A stretch of 64,000 nucleotides of DNA from Aristaeella hokkaidonensis (GCF_018128945.1 NZ_CP068393.1:434001-498000); one strand, 5' to 3'; shown: positions 24,895-33,761, counted from the first letter of the stretch. The notes: generated by a model from the letters alone, not told the origin. Translations and numbers: made by a program.

Positions 24895-24959
24895 GTGATG
24901 AGTGAAAAGTGAAGAGTTTGCCGTTTTCTTCCCTGCCGCATTGCGGCAGGGAAGAAAAA
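24895..24959 (+). repeat. GTGAAGA-family heptamer array ending in a long hairpin
   Basis: GTGATGA, GTGAAAA, GTGAAGA and GTTTGCC follow with a 7-base period. They lead into a hairpin with about 17-base arms around 24924-24959 (TTCTTCCCTGCC and its complement). The link TAGTGTTTTGGGCT before it (24846-24859) recurs at 34003-34016. Confidence 0.8.
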
Positions 24960-25020
24960 CGTTGGATCAGGCTTTATATATGTGTGATCAGAAGCGGGAT
25001 AGGCAGAGGAGGCGAGGGTG

Positions 25021-25029
25021 TGATATAAT
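25021..25029 (+). promoter_or_regulatory. Extended -10 promoter for the YczE-like gene
   Basis: TGATATAAT (25021-25029) is an extended -10 element 36 bases before the ATG of the membrane protein gene. Confidence 0.5.
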
Positions 25030-25065
25030 GCTCGCTGTATTCGGGATACAGGGAGAGAGAACGAT

Positions 25066-25731
25066 ATGCGGAAAAAGATTGTTGTACAGTGGGGAAGAAT
25101 CATACTCGGCCTGCTGGTGTTTGCCTTTGGCGTTCATCTGACGATCTTTGCCAATATCGGACTGGCTCCCTGGGACTGTCTCGGAATGGGAATTGCGAAG
25201 CATACACCGCTGAATTACGGCCTTTCCATGACGGTTATGGCGCTGATTATCCTGGGAATCGACCTGCTGCTGAAGGAGCGGATCGGTTTCGGAACTATTA
25301 TTGACGCGCTGCTGACCGGCAATTTTGTGCAGATGTTCAACGACCTGAATCCGCTGGCAGAGAACAAAAGCACCTGGCTCGGCATTCTGATCATGCTTAC
25401 CGGTTTTGTGTTTATGGCCCTGGGTATGTGGATCTATATGAAGGGGGAACAGTGCTGCGGACCGCGGGATTCCCTGCTGGTCGGCCTGGGCAAAAGGCTT
25501 CCGAAGGTGCCGATCGGCATTGTGGAAGTTATGCTCTGGGCAGCGGTGCTGCTGGCCGGCTGGCTGCTTGGCGGACCGATCGGTATCGGAACGCTGATCA
25601 GCACCTTCGGTGCCGGCATTGTGATGCAGCTGGTGTATAACCTGCTGAAGTTTGAACCCCGGCAGATCCGGCACAGGGACGCACTGAACACAATACGGAT
25701 TCTTGTTTCCTCACGAACAGAAGGAGTATGA
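25066..25731 (+). CDS. YczE/YitT-like integral membrane protein
   Basis: This 221-residue protein has about five transmembrane helices. It carries the family motif GLAPWDCLGMGIAK near residues 31-44 and a second related motif CCGPRDSLLVGLGKR (about 128-142), which suggests an internal duplication. This is the pattern of the YczE/YyaS/YitT group, of unknown transport or regulatory role. In Bacillus, YczE has been linked to lipopeptide production. GGGAGAGAG precedes the ATG. The gene ends 3 bases before the next start and the two are probably co-transcribed. Confidence 0.75.
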   Translation: MRKKIVVQWGRIILGLLVFAFGVHLTIFANIGLAPWDCLGMGIAKHTPLNYGLSMTVMALIILGIDLLLKERIGFGTIIDALLTGNFVQMFNDLNPLAENKSTWLGILIMLTGFVFMALGMWIYMKGEQCCGPRDSLLVGLGKRLPKVPIGIVEVMLWAAVLLAGWLLGGPIGIGTLISTFGAGIVMQLVYNLLKFEPRQIRHRDALNTIRILVSSRTEGV

Positions 25732-25734
25732 AAA

Positions 25735-27144
25735 ATGAAAAAACTGCTCATAAGCCTGACCGCATTGATGCTGGTGCTGTTTGTCTGCATTTCCGTAATG
25801 GCGGAGAACAGCAGCCCTGCGACGCAACTGTATGATTCCCTTGTGCAGACACTGTTCCATACGGACAACATCACACTGACCGGCACGGCGAAATTCTCCC
25901 TGGACGGGGTGTGGTTCAAAACCGCAAAGATCACCCTGAAGCAGGACGGAAACCGGACCTTCAGGGAACTGTCGCTCAGAGGCCCCAAACGGGACGGAAC
26001 GGTCCAGAAGAACGGTTATACCATTGTTACAGACGGTACTGCGCTCTACCTGATGGAGGCCGTTACTCCCGGTGTTTACAGAACAGGCGGAACGGCAGAG
26101 CATACCTCGCTGCTCCGCAATTCCCTCGAGACAGAACAGCTGATCGGCCTGGGCAGGGCCCTGGTGGGTCAGGCAGACCTGTTCCTGGGTGCCGATGCCG
26201 TGACGGAAACACGGGAAGGCGACATTCGCTTTGAGCTGAAGGACAATGTACCGGATCTGTTCAATGCCATGGTGAACAATATCTTCCAGTTTGCGGGAAG
26301 ACGGTACTTTGATGAGGACTTCGACTGCTATTCCATGGAGAATAGCGCGAGAATCGATGATTATGAAACGGTCACCCGCGGCATTCTTTACACCGCCCGG
26401 ACTGTATCACTGAAGGAAGCGTCTGTTACGCTGAAACGGTACGGGAACGGTGTTATGCAATACCTGGAAGGCGATATTGCCCTGAACGTGGAAAACGACG
26501 GGGAAGGCATGCGGCAGGTGGACGTCTCATTCCAGGTGAATGTGAAAGACGTGGATAAAACGACCGTGAAGCGGTTTGCACCGGATGATTACGGCGTTGT
26601 TTCAGAGTATGAAATGGCAGCCGAAGAACCGAGATTTTTTGACGACTCAGACCTGAACGGACCTGAACTGCAGGCACTGAATACCCTGACCAGCGCAGGC
26701 TTTGACAAGAACACGATCGTCTACATGGCATACTACAACAAAGCAGAGGAAGGATATGAAGTCAGTTTCGGAGGCGCGGAAGGATGGGAAGAGACCTTCC
26801 TGATTTCCGCAGATGAAAAGCTGACGGAAATGATCCCGGCAAGCTCCGAATGGCAGAACGGTTCTGAGGATCAGTTTACCTACAATCCGGAACCGGACAA
26901 AGAAATGGATGAACAAGCCCTGGAGTTCGTGAACTCCTTTATCCAGGGAGTGAATCCGGACCTGTCGAAAAGCCTGAAGGAACTGAAAACGGACTGGCTG
27001 TATAAACGATACGACCATGTATACGCACAGTACACCGGGAAAACGCAGGATGAAAACAGCAGCGTCGTGACCGTTGTGGTGAGGATCAGCCCGGATCTCC
27101 GGGTTGAATCCTTCTCCTGCAGATCGGACACCACGATCCAGTGA
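25735..27144 (+). CDS. Secreted protein of unknown function
   Basis: This 469-residue protein has a signal peptide of about 23 residues (cleavage near VMA-EN). The mature part is beta-rich, with an LTGTAKFSLDG-type opening that resembles outer-face lipoproteins of the LolA-like fold in a loose way only. No catalytic motif or anchor was recognised. The C-terminal domain from about 340 on has a repeat-like strand pattern with acidic surface. A GAAGGAG ribosome site 8 bases before the ATG overlaps the end of the YczE-like gene. A terminator follows. Confidence 0.65.
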   Translation: MKKLLISLTALMLVLFVCISVMAENSSPATQLYDSLVQTLFHTDNITLTGTAKFSLDGVWFKTAKITLKQDGNRTFRELSLRGPKRDGTVQKNGYTIVTDGTALYLMEAVTPGVYRTGGTAEHTSLLRNSLETEQLIGLGRALVGQADLFLGADAVTETREGDIRFELKDNVPDLFNAMVNNIFQFAGRRYFDEDFDCYSMENSARIDDYETVTRGILYTARTVSLKEASVTLKRYGNGVMQYLEGDIALNVENDGEGMRQVDVSFQVNVKDVDKTTVKRFAPDDYGVVSEYEMAAEEPRFFDDSDLNGPELQALNTLTSAGFDKNTIVYMAYYNKAEEGYEVSFGGAEGWEETFLISADEKLTEMIPASSEWQNGSEDQFTYNPEPDKEMDEQALEFVNSFIQGVNPDLSKSLKELKTDWLYKRYDHVYAQYTGKTQDENSSVVTVVVRISPDLRVESFSCRSDTTIQ

Positions 27145-27163
27145 GCCGGAAACCTTATATACC

Positions 27164-27188
27164 AACAGGCCGCAAGGCCTGTTTTTTT
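27164..27188 (+). terminator. Intrinsic terminator after the secreted protein gene
   Basis: AACAGGCC and GGCCTGTT arms with a GCAA loop are followed by a run of T residues. Confidence 0.92.
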
Positions 27189-27200
27189 GCACTCTCAAAG

Positions 27201-27218
27201 AATTATAGTAAAAATGAC
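27201..27218 (+). promoter_or_regulatory. nrtR: Candidate upstream NrtR operator
   Basis: AATTATAGTAAAAATGAC matches the downstream element at 27257-27274 in 15 of 18 positions. It lies just upstream of the -35 box. Confidence 0.5.
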
Positions 27219-27227
27219 AAAAAATAC

Positions 27228-27256
27228 TTGACAAATACAGCAAAGGTGTATATTTT
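27228..27256 (+). promoter_or_regulatory. Promoter of the NAD salvage operon
   Basis: TTGACA (27228-27233) and TATTTT (27251-27256) are separated by 17 bases. Candidate NrtR sites lie on both sides. Confidence 0.75.
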
Positions 27257-27277
27257 AATTATAGTCAAACAGACCAT
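27257..27277 (+). promoter_or_regulatory. nrtR: Candidate downstream NrtR operator
   Basis: ATAGTC-AAACA-GACCAT (27261-27277) is an imperfect inverted repeat with one mismatch, directly after the -10 box. NrtR proteins bind such dyads and are released by ADP-ribose. The assignment is by position and repetition. Confidence 0.6.
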
Positions 27278-27292
27278 AAAGGAGAGATGAGG

Positions 27293-28006
27293 ATGCATGA
27301 TTCACTGAAAGAAGGTCAGCTGTATGTGACGGTGGATATGATGATCCTCACGGTGCGGGAAGGGAAGCTGAACCTGCTGCTGTCCCAGAGGAAAGATAAA
27401 CCCTATGCCGGACAGTGGGCTCTGCCGGGACGGTTTGTCGGGCTGGACGAATCAGCAGAGACAACGGTTCATAAACTGTTGGAGGAGATGCTGCCGGTAA
27501 AGGACGCGTTCCTGGAACAGCTTTACACCTTCTCAGAAGTTAACCGGGATCCCCGGGGCCGGGTGATCTCCACCGCCTACCTGGTGATTATCCCCTGGAA
27601 CAGGCTGGAAACGCTGTTTGAAGAAGCACGGATTCCCTTCAGCCGGTTTGAAATATCCGGAGAAGCGGACTGGCTGCGGCTGAAAGGAACGGACGGAACA
27701 ATCCTGACCGGCGGAGACCTGGCTTTCGACCACGGACGGATTATCGGGACGGGCGTACAGCGCCTGCAGGGCAAGATTGACTACACCGAGGTCGGATTCC
27801 GGTTCCTGAATGACCGGAACGCGTTTTCCCTGGGAGAACTGCAGACCGTGTTTGAAGCGGTACTCGGAAAGCAGCTGGACAAAAGCAATTTCCGCCGTAC
27901 GATCAAAGCCCGGTATGAAGACACCGGAAAGATGACACTGACAGACCGGGAAGGCAGGAAGAGCAGAGGACGGCCGTCCCTGCTTTACCAACTGAAGGGA
28001 GAATAA
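27293..28006 (+). CDS. nrtR: NrtR-type NUDIX-related regulator of NAD metabolism
   Basis: This 237-residue protein joins a NUDIX-like domain (about 8-150) to a C-terminal winged helix (about 155-237; FRRTIKARYEDTGKM...GRKSRGRPSLLY). The NUDIX box is degenerate: HKLLEEML stands where the catalytic REUxEE should be, as expected for the non-hydrolytic NrtR repressors that bind ADP-ribose. The ATG at 27293 has AAGGAG 8 bases upstream; an ATG two codons earlier is too close to it. It heads the NAD salvage operon, with 4 bases before pncA, and probably represses it through the two repeated sites around its promoter. Confidence 0.9.
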   Translation: MHDSLKEGQLYVTVDMMILTVREGKLNLLLSQRKDKPYAGQWALPGRFVGLDESAETTVHKLLEEMLPVKDAFLEQLYTFSEVNRDPRGRVISTAYLVIIPWNRLETLFEEARIPFSRFEISGEADWLRLKGTDGTILTGGDLAFDHGRIIGTGVQRLQGKIDYTEVGFRFLNDRNAFSLGELQTVFEAVLGKQLDKSNFRRTIKARYEDTGKMTLTDREGRKSRGRPSLLYQLKGE

Positions 28007-28010
28007 AACC

Positions 28011-28547
28011 ATGAAAGACAGAAAGATACTGGTTGCAGTGGACCTGCAGAATGACTTTATAGACGGCGCCCTGGGCACAAAGGAAGCGGAAGCGATTGTA
28101 CCCGCCGCGGCAGCAAGGATCAGGGAATGGCGGGAAGACGGAGCGGAAATCTTTGCCACCCTGGATACCCATGAAGAAAACTACGCTGAAACCCAGGAAG
28201 GAAAGCGGCTCCCGGTGGCACACTGCATCCGGGGGACAGAAGGCTGGCAGCTGAATCCGGTCATCCGGGAAGCACTTGGAGACTGTATCCTGGTGGAGAA
28301 ACCCACTTTCGGCAGCATCCGCCTGCCGGAACTGATCCGGGAAAAGATCGGGGACGGAAAAGGCGCGACAATTGAGCTGATTGGTCTTTGCACGGATATC
28401 TGTGTGGTTTCCAACGCATTGCTGCTGAAGGCAGCATTCCCGGAAGCAACGATCCAGGTCAGCAGCGGCTGCTGCGCCGGTGTGACGCCGGAAAAGCACA
28501 AAGCGGCGCTGGAAACCATGGCAAGCTGCCAGATCGATATCCTGTAA
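28011..28547 (+). CDS. pncA: Nicotinamidase (isochorismatase superfamily)
   Basis: This 178-residue enzyme converts nicotinamide to nicotinate and ammonia. The catalytic triad is visible as D11 (VAVDLQNDF), K97 (VEKPTFG) and C131 (CTDICVVS). Metal ligands D52, H54 and H71 match the nicotinamidase layout. The length is in the usual range. It is the second gene of the NAD operon, between nrtR and nadE, which agrees with salvage of environmental nicotinamide. GGGAG lies upstream of the ATG. Confidence 0.93.
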   Translation: MKDRKILVAVDLQNDFIDGALGTKEAEAIVPAAAARIREWREDGAEIFATLDTHEENYAETQEGKRLPVAHCIRGTEGWQLNPVIREALGDCILVEKPTFGSIRLPELIREKIGDGKGATIELIGLCTDICVVSNALLLKAAFPEATIQVSSGCCAGVTPEKHKAALETMASCQIDIL

Positions 28548-28571
28548 TCAACCTCAAGGAGGAACCGATAT

Positions 28572-29360
28572 ATGAAAGCTTATGAGTTTGACGCGGAAAA
28601 AGTACGGGACCGGCTGGTGGAGCTGATCCGGGAAACGGCGGAGCGGCAAGGCTTCAGCCGCGTGGTGATCGGCATTTCCGGCGGCAAGGATTCCACGGTG
28701 ACCGCGGCGCTGTGCGCCCGGGCACTGGGCAAGGAAAACGTATATGGTGTGATGCTGCCAGACGGGGAACAGAAGGATATCAGCGATAGCCGGAAAGTCT
28801 GCGAATCACTGGGTATTCAGCAGCGGACAGTGAATATCGGGGCGATGCATAAAGCCCTGAAGGAAGTGACCGACCAGAACGGATCTGTGGCGGCGGAAGG
28901 AGAATTTTCTGTGGCTTACAGCCGGGCGGCAGATATCAATGTGGGACCGCGCCTGCGGATGACAACGCTGCGCTATATCGCCCAGGCCCTGGATGCCAGA
29001 CTGGCGGGTACAGGCAACCTGAGCGAGGCCACAACCGGTTACTGCACCAAGGACGGCGATACCTCCTGCGACTTTGCCGTGCTGGGAAAACTGACCAGCG
29101 TTGAGGTGGTTGAGGTCGGCAAGACCATGGCGGAGCTGCCGCGGGATCTGGTGGAAAAGACGCCCAGCGACGGCCTGAGCGGCAAGAGCGACGAGGAAAA
29201 CATGGGACTGAAGTACGCGGATATCCACCTCTACCTGCGGGAAGGTACCTGCGGCAATCCGGAAATCGATGAAAAAATCCGCAGAAGGGAAGCGGCCAAC
29301 ATGCACAAGCGGCGGATGCCGCTGATCCTGGACCCCTTCGGAAAGGACGGAGAACAATGA
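28572..29360 (+). CDS. nadE: Ammonia-type NAD+ synthetase
   Basis: This 262-residue enzyme adenylates and amidates nicotinate adenine dinucleotide to NAD. The P-loop SGGKDS (36-41) of N-type ATP pyrophosphatases is near the N-terminus. Conserved stretches GTGNLSEATTGYCTKDGD and LPRDLVEKTPSDGLSGKSDEE lie in the second half. No glutaminase domain is present, so ammonia would be the nitrogen donor, which pncA could partly supply. AAGGAGG precedes the ATG. Its last 4 bases overlap the next gene (ATGA), so translation is coupled. Confidence 0.95.
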   Translation: MKAYEFDAEKVRDRLVELIRETAERQGFSRVVIGISGGKDSTVTAALCARALGKENVYGVMLPDGEQKDISDSRKVCESLGIQQRTVNIGAMHKALKEVTDQNGSVAAEGEFSVAYSRAADINVGPRLRMTTLRYIAQALDARLAGTGNLSEATTGYCTKDGDTSCDFAVLGKLTSVEVVEVGKTMAELPRDLVEKTPSDGLSGKSDEENMGLKYADIHLYLREGTCGNPEIDEKIRRREAANMHKRRMPLILDPFGKDGEQ

Positions 29361-31162
29361 AAAAGGCACTGGCATTTTTCGGAGCATTTAATCCCCCTAC
29401 CACAGCACACCTGGAGCTGGCCCGCTACGCGCTGGAGCAGACAGGCCGCGAAACTGTTGTGTTTGTACCGTCCCGGTCGGCCTATATCAGGGAAGAACAG
29501 GGAAAGGACTACGCCTATTCTGACCGTGCCCGCCTGGCGATGCTCCGGGCAGCCCGTGAAAAGCGGCCGTGGATGGCGGTCACTGACTATGAGCTGACGC
29601 TGGATCATCAGCCCCGGTCCTATGAGACCCTTTGCCGCCTGAAAGAAGAGGGATATGACGCCGCCCTGCTGATGGGTTCCGACAAACTGACGGAACTGGA
29701 AACAAATTGGAAGTATGTGCGGGAGATTGCTGAGGAATTCGGCATTGTCTGCATGGAACGGGCAGGAGATGACTGCGGAGAGATTATCCGTGGCAGCGCG
29801 TTCCTGACGGAGCTGATGCCCTATATCACCGTGCTGAAAACACCGGAGGAAACAAAGAATATCTCCTCCACACAGGTGCGGGAACTGATTACCCGCGGTG
29901 AGACTCCCGAGGGGCTGGTGCCGGGTGAAATTCTCGGCCTGCTGGGTACGGAACGGAAAGAGCACGCAATGAAGCTGGATCCGATCATCACCTCCCTGCT
30001 GGATACCGACCTGTACAAGTTCAACATGGACCAGGTGATCTTCCATAAGCACACGGACCTGAGCGGCGAATACTATTTCCGCTGCAGGAATGAGGGGATT
30101 GTTTTTACTCCTGAGATGTTTGAGGAAATCAACGCCCAGATTGACCACCTGTGTTCGCTGACTTTCACGAAGGAGGAACTGGACTATCTGCGGTCCATCC
30201 GCTTCCTGAAGAGTGACTATGTGGAATTCCTGCGGCTGTGGCGGCCGATCCGGGATTATGTGGAGACGCGGCTGACCAAGGACGGAACATTGAAGATTAC
30301 TGTGCGCGGGCCGCTGTTCTCCGCCATGCAGTTTGAGATTTACCTGCTGGAGATCGTCAATGAAGTCTATTTCCGCCTGAAGTATGATTACAATGCACTG
30401 AGGAAGTCGGCGGAGGAACGGCTGGATGAGAAGATCAAAGCCTTCCAGACCGGAAAATACACCTTCAGCTTTGCTGAGTTCGGCTGCCGCCGCCGTCTAT
30501 CCCGGGAATGGGAAGACGAAGTGGTCCGTCGCCTGGCCACGGAGACAAAGAACTGCGTGGGTACCTCCAACGTCATGCTGGCAAAGAAATACGGTCTGAA
30601 GCCCATCGGGACCTATGCCCATGAGTTTGTACAGATGTACCAGGGCATTGACTCCATTCCGCTGGCGTATACAAACCATTATGCCCTGGAAGACTGGTAT
30701 GACGAGTACCGCGGCGACAACGGAACGGCACTGACCGATACCGTGACCACGGACCTGTTCCTGCTGGACTTCAACCGGGCGATGGTGAACAACTTCACCG
30801 GTGTGCGCCATGACAGCGGTGATCCCTATGAGTGGGGCGAAAAGATGATTGCCCACTACAAGAAGTACGGGGCGGATCCGAAGACGAAGCTGCTGCTGTT
30901 CAGCGACAGTCTTGATTTTGACCGGGCCCAGGCGCTGTATGATTACTTTAAAGACCGGGCAAAGGTGTCGTTTGGCATCGGTACGTTCTGCTCCAACGAT
31001 ACCAGTGAGGAAGCACTGAATATTGTTATCAAGCTGCAGACGGTGAACGGACGGGCGGTTGCAAAACTGTCCGATTCGGCCGGAAAAACCATGTGCCGGG
31101 ACGACGAGTATATGGAGTATCTGGAACGCTCCGTCGCGTTCCGCCTGAACCGCGAAAAATAA
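29357..31162 (+). CDS. Bifunctional NadD-like adenylyltransferase / nicotinate phosphoribosyltransferase fusion
   Basis: This 601-residue protein has an N-terminal nucleotidyltransferase (1 to about 197): GAFNPPTTAH (9-18, a (H/T)xGH variant with H18), MGSDKLTEL (106-114) and ISSTQVR (169-175). A PncB domain follows (205-601): the LLDTDLYKFNM opening, probable phosphohistidine H422 in GTYAHEF, and TGVRHDSGDP (481-490). PncB makes NaMN from nicotinate; NadD turns NaMN into NaAD, the substrate of nadE next door. The two reactions are consecutive. The frame is continuous and the linker is only about 8 residues. Met205 (29969) has a GGAAAGAG sequence 6 bases upstream, so separate PncB could also be made by internal initiation. 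Confidence 0.9.
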   Translation: MKKALAFFGAFNPPTTAHLELARYALEQTGRETVVFVPSRSAYIREEQGKDYAYSDRARLAMLRAAREKRPWMAVTDYELTLDHQPRSYETLCRLKEEGYDAALLMGSDKLTELETNWKYVREIAEEFGIVCMERAGDDCGEIIRGSAFLTELMPYITVLKTPEETKNISSTQVRELITRGETPEGLVPGEILGLLGTERKEHAMKLDPIITSLLDTDLYKFNMDQVIFHKHTDLSGEYYFRCRNEGIVFTPEMFEEINAQIDHLCSLTFTKEELDYLRSIRFLKSDYVEFLRLWRPIRDYVETRLTKDGTLKITVRGPLFSAMQFEIYLLEIVNEVYFRLKYDYNALRKSAEERLDEKIKAFQTGKYTFSFAEFGCRRRLSREWEDEVVRRLATETKNCVGTSNVMLAKKYGLKPIGTYAHEFVQMYQGIDSIPLAYTNHYALEDWYDEYRGDNGTALTDTVTTDLFLLDFNRAMVNNFTGVRHDSGDPYEWGEKMIAHYKKYGADPKTKLLLFSDSLDFDRAQALYDYFKDRAKVSFGIGTFCSNDTSEEALNIVIKLQTVNGRAVAKLSDSAGKTMCRDDEYMEYLERSVAFRLNREK

Positions 31163-31176
31163 GGAAATACAGGCCC

Positions 31177-31209
31177 AAAGACGCTGTTGAGAAAATAGCG
31201 TCTTTTTTT
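31177..31209 (+). terminator. Intrinsic terminator of the NAD operon
   Basis: AAAGACGCT and AGCGTCTTT arms, with an 11-base loop, are followed by T residues shortly after the fusion gene stop. Confidence 0.88.
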
Positions 31210-31334
31210 ATCCGCGGGCAGAAAAATAGGTACGGATATATCTCTTATGATTGCATTTTTTTTCCAAACACAGTATGCTATCATCTGATACGTAAAAAAC
31301 AAGCAAGGGCGGTGAAACCGCCGGAGGAGGACAC

Positions 31335-32072
31335 ATGATTGAGATTCAGAACGTAACCAAAACGTACTCGAAGAATAATAAAAAGGCCGTGGACAACCTG
31401 TCCCTGAGTGTAAAAGGCGGTGAGCTGTTCGGCTTTATCGGGCCGAACGGCGCCGGCAAAACCACCACGATCAAAATGCTGACCGGCGTGCTGAAGCCCG
31501 ATGAAGGCTCCATCACCATGGCGGGACACCGGATGGATTCCGAGCGCCTGGAGGCCCAGCGCCTGATCGGCTTTGTGCCGGACGGAAACGATCTGTATGA
31601 CCGGTTGTCCGGTATGGAATACCTGAACTTTATGGCGGATATTTACCAGGTGAGCGCTTCCCGCCGGAAGGCCCACATTGAAAAATACCTGCACATCTTT
31701 GAACTGGAAGACGCCATCAACAGCCAGGTGCGCACATATTCCAAGGGTATGAAGCAGAAGCTGGTCGTGATCGGCGCCCTGATCCACAATCCTCCGATCT
31801 GGATCCTGGACGAGCCCCTGGGCGGCCTGGATCCCCGGGCAGCTCACCTGCTGAAGGAAGAGATGATCCGTCATTGCAACGAGGGAAATACTGTGTTCTT
31901 CTCCACCCACGTGCTGGAAGTTGCTGAAAAGCTGTGCACCCGCATCGGCGTGATCGATCACGGCACCCTGCGTGCTCAGGGCACCCTGGAAGAACTGCGT
32001 TCCGGTGAAAAGAGCGCCAGCCTGGAAGACCTGTTCCTGCAGCTGACCGATGACGGAGGAGACAACGAATGA
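31335..32072 (+). CDS. ABC transporter ATP-binding protein
   Basis: This 245-residue ATPase has Walker A GPNGAGKTT (about 36-44), the signature YSKGMKQK (about 136-143), Walker B WILDEP (about 157-162) and the switch His in FFSTHVLEVAE. It belongs to the ABC-2 exporter class (CcmA/YhaQ-like). The partner permease overlaps by ATGA. GGAGGAGG lies before the ATG. The substrate is unknown; bacitracin-type antibiotic or lipid export is usual for this class. Confidence 0.9.
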   Translation: MIEIQNVTKTYSKNNKKAVDNLSLSVKGGELFGFIGPNGAGKTTTIKMLTGVLKPDEGSITMAGHRMDSERLEAQRLIGFVPDGNDLYDRLSGMEYLNFMADIYQVSASRRKAHIEKYLHIFELEDAINSQVRTYSKGMKQKLVVIGALIHNPPIWILDEPLGGLDPRAAHLLKEEMIRHCNEGNTVFFSTHVLEVAEKLCTRIGVIDHGTLRAQGTLEELRSGEKSASLEDLFLQLTDDGGDNE

Positions 32073-33730
32073 AAAGCTTTATGGCACTGCTGCGGCTGCA
32101 GCTGCTGTCCAGATACGCGGACATGAAACCGCGTAACCTGAAGACGGCGCTGAAGGAAAAGAAAGGCCGCACCATTGGAATGATCATCGCGGTCATTTTC
32201 GCGATTGCATATCTCGGCGGTATGCTTTTCTATCTTGAAACTCAGATGATCGACATCCTGATCAGGCTTCACATGCCTGAAATGCTGGTGACCCTGGCGG
32301 TGGTCCTTGCCACCACGGGTACGCTGATCATGGCGTTCTTCTTCACTCTGAGCGTTTTGTACCTTGGCCGTGACGCGACTTATCTGGCATCGCTGCCCAT
32401 TAAGCCCCGGACGCTGCTGAGCGCCAAACTGACCCAGGTGTGGATTTCTGAAACCTGCATTGACGCGCTGCTGATCCTGCCTGCCTGTATTCTTTACGGC
32501 GTGAAGACCGGCGCTGAAGCGCTCTTCTACGTCCGGATGGTTGTGGTCTGGCTGCTGATTGCTATTCTGCCGATCTGCCTGATTGCTTTCCTGTCCAGCC
32601 TGCTGATCCGTCTTTCCGCTCTGTGGAAGCACCGTGAAACGATTATGACCGTCGGCGGTATAGTACTGCTGATTGGTTATATGTTCCTGATGTCGAACCT
32701 TGGCGGCATGACCGGCAGCAGCACCACGGACGGTGGAGCGATGATGGAAAGCTTCGTGACAGGAAGTGCCAGCCGGTTCGCCGGCCTGACGAAGATGTTC
32801 CCGCCTGCTGAATGGGCTGCCGAAGGCATGCTGGGCCAGAACAACCAGATGTTCCTTGTATGGATCCTGGTTTCCCTGGCGGCTCCGGTCGTCACGGTAT
32901 GGCTGCTGGGCTACAGCTACCGCAAGCTGTCCATGATGCAGTCTGAGACACCCGGCGGAAAGAAGAAAAAGTTTACCGGACGGGAATCCTTCACGGCCGG
33001 CGGCCAGCTGAAGGCCTGCATCCTGCGGGAGTTCAAGACGATCCTGCGGGTGCCGTCTTACGCGACCAATATCCTGCCGATCTGCTTTATGCCGCTGATG
33101 ATGGTCATCATCTTCAGCGTTTCTATCGGCAAAGCCGGTGAAAGCCTCAGCGGGCTGTTCCAGAGTATGCATCCCGCCCTGATCATGGGCATACTGGCGG
33201 CGATGATGGCCTATATGGCGGGCATGAATCCCGCGCTTTCCACCGCGGTAACGCGGGAAGGTAAAGGCCATGATTTCCTGACGGCTCTGCCGGTGCCGAC
33301 CATGACCTTTATCCGCGCGAAATTCATCGTGGGCTACGGATTCGGAGCGGCCGGTGTGATCGCTGCTTCAATCGCCCTGCTGATTATGTATCCGGGCGTG
33401 GAACTGCAGGTTATCATGGCGCTTGTGCTGTGCCTGCTGTTCAGCTATGTGAACTGCGCCCTGGCCCTGAGCCGGGATATCAAAAAGCCCAAGCTGGACT
33501 GGGTGACAGAGCAGGAAGCTGTGAAGCAGAACTTCGGTGTGATGATCTCCATGTTCGTTTCCTGGGGTATCCTGATTGCCCTGGCGGCCCTGACCTACGT
33601 CCTGATTGACAAGCTTCACTTGGAGCTGCTGCCGATCTTCGGAATCCTTGCGGGTGCCCTGGTGATCCTGGCCATCGCAGCACATGCGATCATGAAAAAT
33701 AATGCGGAGAAGTATTACTGCGCTGGTTAA
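32069..33730 (+). CDS. ABC-2-type permease
   Basis: This 553-residue protein has about twelve hydrophobic helices in two groups (about 45-245 and 325-550), separated by a cytosolic stretch rich in Lys (GGKKKKFTGRE). This resembles the large ABC exporter permeases of Firmicutes that pair with one ATPase, in which both membrane halves are on one polypeptide. Its ATG overlaps the ATPase stop. A terminator starts at the stop codon. No ligand can be named. Confidence 0.85.
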   Translation: MKSFMALLRLQLLSRYADMKPRNLKTALKEKKGRTIGMIIAVIFAIAYLGGMLFYLETQMIDILIRLHMPEMLVTLAVVLATTGTLIMAFFFTLSVLYLGRDATYLASLPIKPRTLLSAKLTQVWISETCIDALLILPACILYGVKTGAEALFYVRMVVVWLLIAILPICLIAFLSSLLIRLSALWKHRETIMTVGGIVLLIGYMFLMSNLGGMTGSSTTDGGAMMESFVTGSASRFAGLTKMFPPAEWAAEGMLGQNNQMFLVWILVSLAAPVVTVWLLGYSYRKLSMMQSETPGGKKKKFTGRESFTAGGQLKACILREFKTILRVPSYATNILPICFMPLMMVIIFSVSIGKAGESLSGLFQSMHPALIMGILAAMMAYMAGMNPALSTAVTREGKGHDFLTALPVPTMTFIRAKFIVGYGFGAAGVIAASIALLIMYPGVELQVIMALVLCLLFSYVNCALALSRDIKKPKLDWVTEQEAVKQNFGVMISMFVSWGILIALAALTYVLIDKLHLELLPIFGILAGALVILAIAAHAIMKNNAEKYYCAG

Positions 33731-33760
33731 ACAAAAAGAGGCGAAAGCCTCTTTTTGTTT
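33729..33760 (+). terminator. Intrinsic terminator after the ABC permease
   Basis: Fourteen-base arms 33729-33742 and 33747-33760 with a GAAA loop and T-rich 3' arm begin inside the stop codon of the permease gene. The heptamer array follows with no gap. Confidence 0.9.
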
Positions 33761-33761
33761 T

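Noticed and set aside
24666..25103. A 145-codon minus-strand open frame over the hairpin array
   Set aside because: Most of its translation is hairpin and heptamer sequence, and no ribosome site precedes it.
28011..28547. Isochorismatase in siderophore synthesis instead of PncA
   Set aside because: The metal-binding D52/H54/H71 pattern, the length and the NAD operon context point to nicotinamidase.
31976..33271. A 431-codon open frame antisense to the ABC permease
   Set aside because: Gln/His/Arg-rich translation without any domain; the permease frame has clear membrane helices.
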